This document shows, piece after piece, positions 1 to 14,586 of a stretch of 64,000 nt of DNA. The position numbers were made by a program, and so were the translations under genes. Source of the stretch: Marisa cornuarietis (lineage: Eukaryota; Mollusca; Gastropoda; Architaenioglossa; Ampullariidae); contig SMMW01000046.1 of assembly GCA_004794655.1 (NCBI GenBank), positions 5,505,501-5,569,500 of the forward strand, given 5' to 3'. A model generated the notes under the pieces. That model did not search any database. It was not told the DNA's origin and worked only from the letters and a program-made list of their open reading frames with translations. Positions within the stretch are counted from its first letter, which is position 1. Every line of letters begins with the position of its first letter.

Positions 1-45
1 AGCCTATAACGTATAAGTTTATGAATGCATTTTATGTTGTTGCAG

Positions 46-3000
46 CAAAGAAATTTCAAGCAGAAATTTCGGGCATTGATAAAGAAATTTAGACTGACAG
101 AAGAGGTAAGGTCACCTTAAAAGGGTACAGTACTTCAGTCAATGGGCAATTGGTTAGGTAGGTAACAGGTTCATATTGAATTTCACGTTGTTTACTGCAA
201 AGTTCAGGTTATGATGATGGTGGGAGAGAACTGGAAACAGGAAGAGCCACAACAAATAATTCTTAGCACTTCTGGTTTTATTTTTTTAGCTAGTTTTCAT
301 TACCATTCTTTTATGCTAGTATGGTTTTGAACCCATTCTTTAGACTAGTGTGGTTTTCATGACTGTTCTCAGCAGTAGTGTTCTTTTCATTTTTTTTAGC
401 ACAATGTATTTTGTTGCAGCAACTGGAGTTGGATTCAGAAGCAGACCACGACTTAAATGACCCCGACACAAATCCTCCAGACATCGATGAAATGCTGGAT
501 GAATTGGAGGATCTTAGTGATAGCGGACCAGAGATTGATACAATCAGTGTTATGTCTACACCTAAACCACGTTTAAGGTGCTCTTGTTTGTTTGTTTGTT
601 TTTCACTTTGTAATGTGATGTTGAAAAAAGTGTTAGGATGTCAAATGTAATGATATATATTTATATTTTTTTAGTCTAACGATTGTAATACTCACATTGT
701 GTTCATGCACTCCCCATGTTTCCATTCCTCCACACGTGCTCAAATCATATTTACTACCATGTACACTACCACATACACTACCACATATACTACCATATAC
801 ACTACCATTTATACTACCAGTACACACCCTGTACACTACATAGTTTCCAAAAATACATAGTAGTTATTGGATTCTTGATGAGTACTTTTGAAAGATTATA
901 TGTAAGGATAACAGGTTTTTATCTTTACTTTGACTTCAGGCCTTTTTTTACTGGAAGAAGTACTACACCAGAGATTGAGACTTCATCCAAACATGTAAGT
1001 TCATCTCTCTCTGTTTTTTTTTTCTAAATCAAAGGACATTATGGAAAGCTCCAGGGAGTAGTCTTTGCTGATAGATATAGTGCTACTGTGTGGAACTTGT
1101 GGAGCAGGTATTCCAAAGGTGTCATCTACTCCAACCACTAAGGGCAGAGCTAGCTTGCTTGGTTTAGAGAACAAAGCTTCATTCATTGCAAGTAGCTGAC
1201 TGTGTAGTTTTTCCTTAACAAACAAAAAGAAGACTGATTAGAACTGTGTTGTCTTTGTCATCTGATTTTTTTTATTAGTTCATGACATTTTAATATCCTT
1301 GAATCAATATAAGAAGTGATTAAAACAAATGTAAATAATACAGATACAGACATAATGATATCAATAAACTCTGAGTACATCCACAATACTTCAGATATAT
1401 GTGCAATGCCATGCTTGCACTGAACTGGTACTATTTGAAAGCATCCATCAGGTGTGAACTTAACTTTTCAGGATGCTGTCACACCTACGCCTAAGTCCTC
1501 AAATGATAATGAAGCTACAGTGAAACGAAGTGACTCTGACTGCCACACAGTGAGTTTTTTGGTTTGTTTTATTTTCGATTTGGAGATCATCTGTTTCATT
1601 GCATTTGTTAATGAAATGTTGCGGTTATTTGTCCAAGGCATTGGGTTGAAAAGCAAAGAGTGAATACCTGAAAGTAAAATATTGATGGAAGGTATATTAC
1701 TTATTTTGTTATCTTATTATTACAGTACTTAACAGCATATAAGTAAATGGTGAACTGAATGCTAACCACAGGTGTCACATGATGCATGTGTTCCAATTTA
1801 TATGATCTGCTTTAGCTTGGTGCAGTTCATGACAGAACTGGGACAACCTTGATATCCTGTAGATGTGTCTCATGCTAAAAGTTGTGGTGTGTCCACCATG
1901 ATTCCTTTCCTTCAGATGAAATGTCAACTAGAATGTGTGCCTAGTCACTAGGTCACAGGGCATCAGCTTTGATTTGTTGTAGTTTCTAGTACAAGAGGGT
2001 TTACTTACAGGTGATGATGCTTTTAAGGACCAGCCTTGTATGTGGTGTGGGAACTGTCAAGGAGCTAGCTATTTGTCATAGTTTCTAGTACAAGAGGGTT
2101 TACTTACAGGTGGTGATGCTTTTAAGGACCAGCCTTGTGTGTGTCAAGGAGCTAGTTTTGAGATAGCTCCCAGTCCACACAGTGACATGCCCTACAATGA
2201 GGCCTAGAGAAAAATGCAGTGAATGTATTATAAATATATCATACGTTAGCCAGAGAAGTCATCTTGCATTTTTTTTAAAGAACACCTGGCACCTTGCTTT
2301 TTGGAAACGAGGCCCAAGGTCACCTTGTGGTATTGTGACCTATTGTGCTCCCATGGATTGACAGCTGCAGGTGCTTCATAATGTTTTGTCCAGAACTATT
2401 ACATCCTTGCTAGATCATTATTACAAAGCTTTTCTGTTTGACAGAATGCAGACAGAAGCTGACATGAAGTGAATATTTCAAAAGTTTCACATTTTTGTAG
2501 CAATTTTACTATATTAAAAAGTAAAAGTATATAAAGCACACAGAAAAGTAGCTATTTAATTGTAAATGACATTTATTTAAACTGCAATGTTTAGTGTACC
2601 TATTATTATTTAATCCCATTAAAACTTCACATCTGAATAGTATGACAGAAGTATTGCCCTGCTTAATAGAATAAAAACAAATAAAAAATGTTATTATGAA
2701 AATGTTCTTTTGTGCAATGTCTTGTGTATCTTTTCTTTCTTTTATGTTTGAATGGTAGTGGGGAACGGTATTTAGTAGACAGATTAACTTTCTTAGATGC
2801 CTTTCTGTACACATACTCTAAAAAGAATGGTCATGGATTGTGAGAAACATCAAATGCTGACTATCCAAATAACAGCTGGATAGCTGTGTGCTACATATAT
2901 CTTACAGTAGCACTGACTGAAATGGAAGAAAAATGTGATTAGATCAAGAAATGAAAGTGTGGTCAAATATATGCTTTTATATGATTTTACATATAAATAA

Positions 3001-6000
3001 TATAAATAAATCACAAATAAAGTGCAATTCAAGAGGTAAAGAAAAACATAAACTGTGATTATCTCTTGCCCACTTTTATTTCTGAAAGTTAGTCATACCA
3101 TCCAATAACAGCATGTTCAGTCAGTAAGAGGAGGCTTGCTTCTACTGCATGCCCAACTGTTGCAGCTGTTCCCTTAGCAGTAACCAAGAACCGCTATAAG
3201 TGTGTTTATTTCCTCTTCACTCCTTTACTTTGTGATCTCATTCATTGTTCTTTAAGTTTCTAAAACTGAAATTTACTTTTCTTGACTTTTTCATCTCATT
3301 ATTCTGTGAGCACCCATTTCATTTATTCTTTATGCTGCAGAATACTAGTCCTTATATTTCACAGGTGTTTATTCATTGTGAAAATTCAGATTTTTTGGGT
3401 GGGAGGAAGAAGAGGGGACAAATTTCAGTATTCAGAGTTTGGGGGGGGGGGTTGACACCTTAAAACTAGAATGTGAAATTCCTGGGCAGGTAATTAACCA
3501 GTGCATGAATGATTGTTTGAAAGTTTGGAAATTCGGTCAGTATCTTTCAGTCCTGCATGCTCATATTTTGTACATTTGGTATGGCCATCACCTCAGGAAC
3601 TTGAAACAGAGCTCAGCCATACTCTGAGTGTACATGGGATGGCCCTGCCCCATCATGCAGCAGCTACAGCAGCAGTTCCAGCTTTCTCAACTTCACCACC
3701 TCCAGTGCAATCAAAGTCGCCCTCCTTTCCCAAACCCAAACGTTTTCAGCGCGAGCGCAGCACTTCGTACAGGGAGAAAAAGAGTAGAAGGGAAAGCAAA
3801 CCGCCAAGACGGCACAGTTACGGTGGAACTGAAAATGTGGTTAGTGATTCTGTAGGTGCACACAGCTCTCTCCTAGCCTCCACGCTGCTTTCTGTGACCT
3901 CTGTCTCTCCAGGACTTGGTTTTCATCTAAATTTCATCATCACATCGCTCTGTGCTCGCTAGTGGATGGTGTTTGCAAATTAAAAGGAACCCTTGTCATG
4001 CCTTCACAGAAAAACCATTTTGGACTTGCCCACAGTATCCTGATCTAGTTTTCAGCATTTTCTGATGTGTGGACTGTCCCCCAGTGCATATGCTTCAATG
4101 CCATGCCTGTGCTTGTCTGGTGGGTCACTTAAGAGAGGAAGGCAGCATAGGTGGAGACAAATATTTCCCACTGACAGCATGAGAAGGGTCGACTTTCTAA
4201 ACAGTTTTGTGCATGGCCACAATTTGTGATTTAATAACGACTGAATGCTTTTATTTTGGAGACAACTATTAACTTTGGCGTGGCAGTTTTCAACTTCATC
4301 TGATCTCACCCTTAGTAATGTTACTCTGAGATCTGTGCTTAACCGATTAACAGCAAAGCTTACCTTGCTTGCCACATGCTGCTGTTTTGTACTCACTTGC
4401 ATGTTCCTATATACTTATATATATCTCTCTCTATATATATATATTTGTACAACATAAAATCACGTACCTCAGATATGATGTTTGGACATAGTAATGTGAC
4501 CGTTTATGGGTGTACATCACCAGTACCCATCCAAGCTCTGTCCAACTTTTCTTTTGTAATAATTTTGTGATAATGTTGCAATTTTGACACAGCTCTTAAA
4601 TCAACAGTAGACTTCACTTGAAAACCATTTTGTCCCCAGAAAATCTATTCTTATTTTACTGTAGTCACCAACCCTCTAGGTGTAGCTTCCTGTCAGATAT
4701 TTCATTGTTTGTGCAATATTCATGTTAAAAATTTATCTAAGTGGTATAAATAAGATATAAATGGGAAAATCTCCTTTTTGATACATACTTTTATGATCTG
4801 CAGTGATTGGTATTATATAATTTAAGTATATTTTGGTGTTTACATGTACATGTGAGAAAAAAATTTATCTGTTGATGCTGCATTATCTTGGTTTATGTTT
4901 TGCATTGCTTCTGACTTGATCTTTACTGACATATTACAATATATTGTAGCACCAGTATTTTTTTTTAAAGCACAGAGACCTAGATTTTAACATCACTGAA
5001 GGCTGCAACCAGTCCCAGAGCTTCTAGTACATGGTACTGAAAATATTGCCATAATGGCAACTGCCCTGTTGCAGGAACTGAGGTCTGGGTCTCTTTTCAC
5101 AATGTGGTGGAGAATTCTGATGTTTAGAATTTTTATCTTGTGAGAAGAACAGTTGTTTAATAAGATTTTAAGAATTAATACACATATATTGCATCAAGCT
5201 AAATTCAGTCATAAATAATTTTGCCCTCGGGTTAGTCTTTGAAGATGTTTTAGGAATCTTTTACACATTAAGTGCAGTTTTCTAAAATTCTTTATTTGTC
5301 TTGTCTCTGCGTTACATGTCCATATCTTGTAATCTGGTATATTCTCCTTACCTCAAACAAATGGATGTTTTGCTTATGAACATTAGTTTGTGATGGAATG
5401 GCCTTTTGGAAACAATGATGTTCACTTACAGGACAAAATCTGTTTTTTATAAATGAGCACACTTCCCAAGTAATAACTGCCCATTAATAAAGTTTTTCTT
5501 TTTTTCAAAATTTCACAAATCAAGATTTTTGTTTAACATGGCAATTTTCACAGAATCTAGCCTAGATGCTAAGTCTAGAAGACAGCTTAATTGATAATGC
5601 TACTAGCAAATTTAAATTAGAAATGAAAGCCAGTTCAAGAGGAAGGAAAAGGTCTCCATAGTGAACTGGCATAGCTTTTACTGCTTTTATTAAATTTGAT
5701 AGATAGCCTGTACACAAGTTTATGGTGGACCCAGTCTATACATTACAAAGAATTTCTTATACTTAAGGTATGTTTTAGTATGTCAAATTGCTTATTATTT
5801 TATGGGCTCCTTTGTGAGTTATTTTGTGTTGTGCATTGTACATGATGTACAGTTGTACAATTATTCTCTTTAGAGGAGTGCCTAATGTGTATCTTTGAAT
5901 ATTTGCAAATGTTGCTTTTGAATGCCTTGTGCTTGCTACTGGCAATCATTTCTTTATTCTTTATAATATGTAAAATGTAAATAGTGAATCAAGTGGTGTT

Positions 6001-9000
6001 AATGTTTGGTGAGATGTTTTGGTGGCATCTGACAGTTTAAAAATGATGTCAGATCATAAGCTTACTTTCATCACATCCAAATCATACAAATCATTACATA
6101 AATGGCTACTTGCCATTTGGGACTTAGTTGGTTCCAGTGGTTATGATTTGATTTTGATCTGCATTGTGTGCCACAGTCTTTAATACTCTTCCTGTGTTTG
6201 TGTGTGTGTGTGAGAGAGAGAGAGAGTTTGCTGCATTGCATGCATTCATGACTATGGGCTGTGTGATATTTAAATATTAATCATAGTATATTGTTATTGT
6301 ATATATTACTTTGCAGCAGCATCGAGATGCTGTGTGACTTTATATAGCTTTGTTGAATCCTGTCACTTTTTGGTAGCTATATTTGGTATCAGCAAAAAGT
6401 CACAGTCATTGAAGACTTACGGTTGAGTATTAGACTTGCTTTGTTTTGCACTTTGTTATAGGCACGATCAGCATCTCTGCTACTTTAGGATAATAGCATG
6501 TAGTGGGCCATTATTTACAAGGACTTTTTTTAAGTCTGGGAAAAAAATGGATCGAATCACCTGTAGTAGTGAAGAGATGTGTGTCATAATATTATTTGCT
6601 TGTGTGCAGCCAGGAAAGGCCTTGCTGGAACAGCTGATAAAGGTTTTGGACTTGCCAGATGACAGACTACCGGAGAGCATCTTTCTCATTAATAGCGCTG
6701 AATGGCAGGGCCAGGTAGATCTTTTTCTGACTTGACTTCTGAACAACTCCAGAGAGTGCTTCTTAACCAGCATCTGGGTCCAGTATTTTATAAAGCAAAC
6801 CTTAGATCTTATTTGTCAAAGTTTTAGGAAGAATGCTCATAGGTCATACAGCTATTCAAGATAGGTAATGATGAAACTATATATTATCAGAGAAATGCTT
6901 GTGACTGTAGTTGTGAAATTTACGTTTAAAACTGGTGGTTTAAATATATTCTGAAATTGTGGGAAAGAAGTATCTGGTTTATATTTTTCTAAATTAAAAG
7001 ATGATCAGCAAATAAATAGATAAATCTATAAAGGTACATCACTCAGGCATGAGTATCACCCCAATTCAGTGATTTAAATCAAAGTGCTATTTTGACTACA
7101 TTAAAAGTTTGTCTTGAGGCCAGCAAAGTGCTATGCATGAGTTATAAGACAGTCCATAAAGACCATGAAAGACATTCTTCAGACATTTGTGAGATGTGCA
7201 TTTGTCTAAGTGCTTTTATTTGTAGCAGTATAGACATGTCTTCTTTAGGCACCTGAGGATTATTTTTGGTAGTATTTAAAAGTGTAATTGCTCCTACCTA
7301 GATTGCATATTTATTTAGGCCTTAATTCTTTTGAACTAATTTTCGGAATTTGCTAGACTAGCTAGGCCTGAAACTCCTTTTCTTTTTTCTAGCATGACAC
7401 ATTTGAAATGCCATTTGTTTGTGCAGTTCTTAGCTCAGAGACTCCAGGATCGATTCCAGCTGATTAAAACCTGCACTGAAGCAGATGTTAAAGCATCTGT
7501 TGCATTCCTTGTAGGAAAGATACAGAAGTTGTAAGCATCAGAAACCATTCTGTTTTTTTTCATTTTGGGATGTTTAAAAATATTGATGCAAAAATAATAA
7601 TAATTGAATTTGTAAGTGTAGTTTCCAATGTGGATGCGAACTCAGTACCCTGCACACAAAAGACTACAAAACAAACCAACAGTCAAACCAGAAACATAAG
7701 TCCCAACAAATGGGGGACAATGTGGCAAACATTAACTAAGTGAATGGATGAAGAACTGAGGAGTGAGTAAAATAGCATGCTTGATTATGCAATGCATTAA
7801 GTGAAACTAAAATTAATATAGAACTTCTCTATGCTTTCAGATAAATTTGCCTTTTAAGTTTATGCTTTGCTTTTGAATAGCTATTTAATTTATTATTGAA
7901 CTGCTTTCTTAAAAGTTCTTCATGCTTTATCTGGTTTCTTTTTTAGCTGCAACAGTAATGCTCGAACTCCAATGACAATCAAAGTTGGCATTATGGGAGG
8001 TGATGCATATATAAACACAGTCTTGCGGCCCTATGTTGAACATTTTTCAGCCAAAACACCAGACTGGCAAACCTTCATCAAGTTCCTTCTTATTCCTTTT
8101 GGTAATTATTATCTTCAAAATAGATTCAATATTGCACATTTTTAGGTTTAAACTTGAGAAATGATGGTAATCTGATTGATTTAGATATATCCAGGCATTT
8201 TTAACAAAAATTATGTTCACATTATGCGTATATCAGTTTATGTATATGTGTGTGTGTATATATCTATTTATATGTATAAAATCTTCGACAAGACAGAATG
8301 CTCAGCCAGTATATTAGAACTGTCACCTTTCTAGGTGCCAGTGCAATAGCCAAGTACCTGGGCAGTTTGGACAGCACCTACAGCTCTCTCTTTTGGGACA
8401 CACACTGGCGTGACATGTTTGACAAACCAGATTCTCCAAAATTAGGTACAGGAAGACCTTTTTCAAGAACATTTTGACTGTTTCACACACGTCTTTTTAT
8501 CCAGTTGTTTAAGAATCTTGCTTTGTTTATTTTATTACAGAGGATTATGTGAATACACTTCAAAAATGCTTAAACAGTTCTTTCCATCCTTATTGGCCCA
8601 TACCAATTTTTACTGAAAGTTTTTTTCTAGTCAGTCTCTTTAATTCCCATCAGTCAGTTTGATCGCATGTATTGAAGTTTGCTTCCACTGGAATATGCTA
8701 CTGCCAGCATGCAAACATGGCTGTACTTATTACTTAGAAGCACTTCACATGAAAAGGTGACTAATTTTATGTAAGGTGTGAGGTTTGTTTTTTCGAAATA
8801 GTTAAATGTGCTTGAAGAAATATTTATCCCACATTTATGTTTGAAACAGCAACAGCACAATAATAACAATTTGTAGAGCCCATTTCTTCCTGTGAAGGCG
8901 AGCTCAGTATATTGTACATGAAAGATTACAAACGGCAGTTAAGCATACCGTGAAGAAATGCATCGCCAAATAGGTAGCTGGGAAACATATATGTAGATAC

Positions 9001-12000
9001 ACAGTGACCAGTATAATACCATGGGTTGTTTTAGATACTGAAGAGATTGGAAATCGTGTTTCACTGTATGTTAATGGCGCCAACTCCGTACATCAAGTAC
9101 CCATTGCTGAAGCCCTCATCATGTGCAAGACAAAAGGGTCAGGACCTCTTCTTTCTAACATTGTCTTGTGTTTTGTAGAATGTGAAATAGTATAACAAAA
9201 CCTTCATAAATATGAGAACAATTCTCAGTTGTATTTTTTAAAAATACTTTAATAAAATCATCAGCAGGTAAAGGCTTCAACGATGTTTGGGATTAAAACG
9301 ATTTATTTTCATTGTTAAGAAAGTCTTTAACGATAATTGTTGATTATATTTGCTCATAGATTTAAGCCGAGCAAAGTGGTGCTGCTGGTCTTGATAAGTA
9401 AATCTTCACAGACTTGCAGTTTGGAGTGAATCTGCTGAATGCAGCATTAGTGAAAGTCGTTGCAATTTCTGTTACTGAATACCAGTGGCAGTTTTAAGTT
9501 TATGGTAGAGAAATGATAATAGGTTAAGTTTGCAATTAGAGCATCTGCTAGCTTTGTGAAACACACTCTCTCTCTCTCTCTCACACTCATATATATATAT
9601 ATACAACGTGAAAAGAGTATGATGAAAACAACTAGGGCTGTGCATCAAAATGCTTGGATAGGTGGAATACAGAAATGTGTGCCATAATTTGTGGCACCTT
9701 TGGATATAAATATAATAGTCTTTGTAGCAAAATTTGAAGGAAAAACTTTAGGGCTGTGAAAAACCAGACATTGTATGTTTTTGACCATGTTACTCCCTGA
9801 GAACTACATGGTATATACATTTTATGGCTTTTATGATAACTTTGTTTGTTTGTTTTAATCTGCAGGACTGATGATAGTTCAGCCCAAGTGTTTATTCCAT
9901 TTATAAGTGTAAGTGATATCAGATTCATGTCATTATAATTTCTTTGCTGCTACACTTATCCTTTTTTTAATACTGGATGCATATGTGCATGTTTTATAGT
10001 CTCATAGACTGCATTTAAAACATGAAGACTGGTAGAACGATATTTAACTCTGTATAATTCATGGTTACTTTCTTAGTTGCCTAGTAGATGTGATATTTTT
10101 TTTAAACCATACATGTTCGACTGAACTGCAGAAAGTTAAGAAGCTTTGATTGAAAGGGAAAGTAAAAGCACTTTGTCATTGCATTGAAGATGAGATACTT
10201 TTTAAATAAATCATTGTAATCTTATTTTTGAGGTGAACTTGCTGGAATAATTTGCACACGCTTGTGTGCTTTAGTTCTGTTGAGTTCTTATAATGTGATG
10301 TAACATTTGACTACCATACATAACACCGGAAATCACATGCTACGAAGTCCATTTGTAATAATGCAGTCATTTAAAATTCTAAAATTAGATATGTGAAGAT
10401 TGTGTTTTATTTTTCTAAATTATGAGGTCATAATTCCAGCACACAGTGTGGAGAAAAGGAATATATTTTTTTATCATTCCGTCTTGGAAAAGCATATTTT
10501 GATAATGCTTTTTTCTTTTCAGTTGCTTTTATTGGTTTCATAAGATTATGAACATTTTCAAAAGAACTTATAAGAAGTTAATTTGTTACAGTCCCATTGT
10601 CAAGGTTCTTTTGCATGTATCATTACTTAATATTGATTTTTATGCCTCCTAGTTGCTTGTTAAGCATTAAAATGCTACAGCTTAAAAGCTATGAATGTAG
10701 CTTGTGAAAGTAAAAGGTACTCATTGTTTTGTAGCAGGAAGTTACCATGTATTTCTTTTTTTTTGCCAACAGGAAGTGAGAATTGGCACGTTGGAAGGCT
10801 TGAATACATCCACTTCAGGTGTGGTATTACATTTTGTCACAGTATGTTCACATTTGACTCTTCACAAGGTATTTGTTCTTGTACCAGTAACAAAAGTTGT
10901 GATCTGAAACTCAGAACTACTTATATCATATTACTATAATTTCACATTGTCAAAGCACCAGCATCAGTCTACAATCTATCGGCTTTAGTCAGCCGACCAC
11001 CAGTGACTCCACAGCCCCTAAAACTCTATAATGCTCTTTTTTGACAAATTTGTGTACAGTGTGAGGTATTCCTTGTGTGACAAAGGATATGATGCCAAGA
11101 GACCCCAGATTCTTTTTAATTGTATTATATTTTTAATAGCCAAGTTTCTCCTTTTTTAGCTCATGGTTATAGCTTTGAGCTGAGTCAGCCTCACACATTT
11201 TCAACCTTTTTTAATAAAATATGTGCTGTGTGTATGTTTACAGTCTGCACTTAAATTACTCAGTCCTAAAAAAAAAAGAGTTCACAATAAATCATTAATT
11301 GGGCATTGTAGAAAAAGATGCAAACTTCTTTTTATCTTGATGATATTCTTGTCCTTGTAAGACATGAGGCCTTTTTTAAACTTGAAACATTGATGTATTT
11401 TATAGGAAATGGTGATATGGCTTGTGTCATATAAAACTCCTTATATGTTGGAATGCATTTTAGATTGTTAGACAAGAGAATAAACTGCTTTGGTGTGCTT
11501 GTTTCAGTTGAGATGGATGACAGCTTAGTGACCTCGTCAGGACCATCAAGCTCTCCTCCAACTACTACACCTACTGTGGAGAAGACCCGTGAATCCCATA
11601 CTCCACCAAACTCTCCCAATATCAGCACCATGTCCCCTTCATCAAGGTAGTCATTCTTTTGATGCTGTCAGAATGATTGTTGAAAATTTTTCAAAGACCT
11701 TATTTCCCAATAAAATGCATGCCTGAAAATATGTATACACAACACATTTAGGTTTCAGCACATTCTCTGCATTTATTACTTTTTTTGTAAAAAAAATCTG
11801 TAATAATAATGGGAGTTTCTAGCATAACAAATCAGCTAGTTGCACTGTATTCCTTACATACTCATATGCTTTGTCCAAGACATGTTGTCCATGTCATGAA
11901 ATATTTGTTACATGTCCTTTGTAGCAACTTGCCAGGATCTGGAAATGCAGCTGTATTATCCAATAGCACTGGGGAATACATGGACCTGCAGGTTGACTAT

Positions 12001-14325
12001 TGGTGCACTTCGCTGAAGCCAGAAAGCTCTGATCGTGAGAAAGATAAGAAGGACAAACGGGATACCAGCAGCAAGTGCTCTCTCAAGACAGCCTTCAGGT
12101 GAGCTTTCTTCTCAAAGCCACCTTGTACTAAATTGTATCATAGAAGTCTGTCATATTTGTGTGTGCAAACAACATGACAAAGTGCATACATGCATGCACA
12201 CACTGATGCTTACAAAGAAAAGAAAAGAAAAGAAAAACGGGAAAACCCTGTGCCTTGTAAAGAAAGGTTATCTTCAACATTCCTCTCCTCTTCAGTTGCT
12301 TAGTATGCTGCCAGTTTATTTATTTCATTCTCACTTAATTTGTATTTATGTGGCTTGTTTTCCCATGTTTCCCAAAGTCAGGTAAAAATAAAAATACACT
12401 TTCATTGTAAATGGGGAATGTTTCAGATCGTTGCTTGTGTCACGAATGCCACCATCCATGGGCACAGGAGCATTGTCAACATTAGGTGCACCAGGCCTTC
12501 CACCCCCTGCGTTCTCTATGGTTGTTGTTACAAAGGAGAAAAAGCAGAAAAGTGAGGGAAATGATTTAAAAACTGAACTTCATTTTCAGAGATTTTTTAG
12601 CTGCAACCGCTAAAACCTTCAGTGGTCATAATATTGCTTTTTTTTAATTAGAAAAAGAATGGTTTTGGTAAATCAGTAAATCAACAGATAAACAAAGATC
12701 TTGACCATCAGTTCAGTTTTTAAAACAGCATTGTAGGAGACAGCACCACAGGCTGTTATCATGCTAGGATATAAAATATTTGAAACTGATAAAGACAGAA
12801 TGAGCAGTAGGATTTATCTTGACAGCAGAAGCATTGCAATGTCCTGACTGTTAAGTTGATGAAATCTTAGCATCATGTGAGGCAACAGACAACATACATC
12901 TGGCTTTTATAATACTGCCGTATTTGAGACAGCTGTCAGGTTAAGTGGAAGTTTCTACTTTTATGCAGTTATGCGTATTGGCAAGAAGGCAAAAGAACTG
13001 GAATCTAAAAGCCAGGTGATTGATGGTATTAACCGCATGGTGTGCACAACCAAAAGTCAGAATGTCACTTTGACAGGTGAGAGAAATAGTTTTTATAGAT
13101 ATCCTGGACTAGTCTTGTTCTTTCACTCTTCAATATCAAGTTGGGGTGTGAATGTTTTGTGAGAAAGGAAACTGTCTTTTTGATTTTTTTCTTTCTTTTT
13201 TTCTTTCTTGAAAAAAGAAATTTAAATTATGTAAAAAATATTGACTAAAAAAGGAGATAAATGCAGGCATACCCTTCATTCATAACACAAGCAGCTTAAT
13301 TTATAACTATTTTGCTATCTGGGTGCTTAAAGGAGGGCCTGGTGATGTAGGGCTTGGTGATGTTTCTCCACGTGGGGTGCGCGTGAATGAAAACCTAAAT
13401 AAATCAAAATCAACAACGTTCCGTATGTATGAATGATTAACGATGACAAAAACAATGCTGTGTGGGCATGCAACCTCATACAGCTTGCACTTGCACTGTA
13501 AATTCATCGAGCGTATGAAGCATTGGCTTCTGGATGGACATAGATGGCAAAGAACACTCTCACAATGAATTAAAAGGCCTACAGCTGATAGTCAAGTATC
13601 AAGCATGATTGTTAGACGACAGTGGTGTCAACACACTACCTGCTAGTCACCAGATAGCACACACTGCCCCCATCCTGCCCACCAACAGCTTGATTTGGAG
13701 ACGTTGAAGCCACAGTGGGGGTTAGAGTTGCATCTGGCTTGTCATGTTACAACCATGTTCCACTGAAAACACAGGACTGAAGCAGATGAGTAGTTCCATG
13801 TGAAGCTCGGCAGTAAAGCAGCTCGTCAGTCTTGCTGTTCAGCAGGCACAAATAGGACAGAATGATCGCAATGAGAGGTGAACAATTAAAAGCCATCTCG
13901 GACCATTAGATACAGTCTCAACAAAGCTGAACTGAACATTCGGCTCCTGCTCACAGTGCCATTTTACTGAAGTGTGAAGTAAATCGTCAACTGTAGACAT
14001 ACACACAGGCTGTACATTCCAGCAGAGCAGCCATCATACAACTGCTTGCTGCACTACCACATCAGCACCATTTTTTACTACAATAGAAACAAATTCTAAA
14101 CATTTTACTGCCTTTTAGTCTCATTGCTTGTGTTTTTATAGTTTCGTTATGTCATTCTTGTTAACATTGTTTATAACCTTTCACTATATATTTTTTTAAA
14201 ATTTTTCAGTGGTTGTTGATGGGGTGGATTGGCATGGAGTCAAGTTTTTTCAGCTGTCCTCTCAGTGGCAGACTCATATGAAAAACTTCCCAGTAGCCAT
14301 TTTTACATCTATGGACTCTTTCTGA
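46..14325 (+). CDS. PACS1/PACS2-like: PACS-family phosphofurin acidic cluster sorting protein, 3' part (5' end outside window)
   Basis: Seventeen exons join in phase to 641 codons ending in TGA at 14323-14325: 46-105, 420-577, 940-994, 1472-1549, 3597-3839, 6610-6714, 7427-7530, 7947-8101, 8335-8445, 9035-9137, 9866-9908, 10773-10818, 11508-11646, 11925-12098, 12427-12551, 12969-13076, 14210-14325. All junctions are GT-AG. PACS proteins are cytosolic adaptors linking acidic-cluster cargo such as furin to AP-1/AP-3 and COPI for trans-Golgi and ER traffic. Recognisable blocks are the NFKQKF segment closing the cargo-binding region, an acidic stretch, a STPKPRLR-P-FF segment, a Ser/Pro/basic linker (exon 3597-3839), and the conserved C-terminal PACS domain with EWQGQ, FLLIPFG, LQVDYW, VVTKEKK, SKSQVIDGI and KFFQLSSQW. 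The end of exon 3597-3839 could be 3836 instead (in-frame alternative). The start codon and most of the cargo-binding region lie left of the window. PACS1 versus PACS2 cannot be assigned; invertebrates generally have one gene. Confidence 0.93.
752..832. repeat. short degenerate tandem repeat in PACS intron
   Basis: A run of imperfect units built on ACTACCA followed by CATATAC or TATAC, about 11-13 bp each, repeats roughly six times. It makes short spurious open frames on both strands. Confidence 0.7.
1981..2155. repeat. two-copy tandem duplication, period about 99 bp, in PACS intron
   Basis: The segment beginning AGTTTCTAGTACAAGAGGGT at 1981 recurs at 2080. The copies share the block through TTTTAAGGACCAGCC and both end in GTCAAGGAGCTAG. 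They differ by a few substitutions and a short length difference near the end, so the duplication is recent but not brand new. Confidence 0.85.
6192..6227. repeat. (TG)n-(AG)n compound microsatellite
   Basis: A TG run passes directly into an AG run inside the intron before PACS exon 6610-6714. Other simple runs in the window include a TA/TC run at about 4410-4443, a TC run followed by a TA run at about 9562-9603, and TA runs at about 30090 and 34810. Confidence 0.9.
7590..7790 (+). repeat. dispersed AATAAT-headed repeat, copy A
   Basis: It starts with AATAATAATAA, followed by a GTGGATGCGAACTCAG motif and then CACAAAAGACTACAAA. The same order (AATAAT head, GGCGAGCTCAG, then ATGAAAGATTACAAA) appears at 8855-8990, showing a dispersed family. 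No open frame is visible. It is probably the tail of a non-autonomous retroelement, lying in a PACS intron. Confidence 0.5.
8855..8990 (+). repeat. dispersed AATAAT-headed repeat, copy B
   Basis: It has the same motif order as the copy at 7590-7790: AATAATAAC, then GAAGGCGAGCTCAG, then GTACATGAAAGATTACAAA. It sits in the PACS intron just before exon 9035-9137 and encodes nothing recognisable. Confidence 0.5.
13140..14200. other. last PACS intron with a compositionally distinct block (about 13300-14050)
   Basis: The intron begins and ends AT-rich, with T runs and TTTCTTTC repeats at about 13175-13215, but the middle is visibly richer in C and G than the flanks. I see no protein homology, no clear terminal repeats and no long open frame. 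It could be an old mobile-element insertion. Confidence 0.35.
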
Positions 14326-14586
14326 GTGGCATCAGTCTACTAAAGACGCTGGAGGCGATGTTATGCCCATTAATGTTGGCACCTCTGTGCTGCACAGTTC
14401 AGTGGGAGAGCAAAATGCTTCTGCTGAAACTAGTGCTTTTTGCCTTTTCATTTTTAGGGCCAGCTGAAAGCTCACAAAAATAATAAGCAGACTATTCTGC
14501 CCCACAGCCAGCAGACATCTCACAAGCTAGTCAGTTCTAAGCATTCCTGAGATGTGTCTGTAAGTTTGATTGGAATTCTGGGAACA

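Noticed and set aside
8541..8661. Open stretch after a good acceptor (attacag) in the PACS intron, in phase with exon 8335-8445
   Set aside because: It has no PACS similarity and ends in a stop. Exon 9035-9137 joins 8335-8445 in phase and matches the family, so this is at most a rare alternative end.
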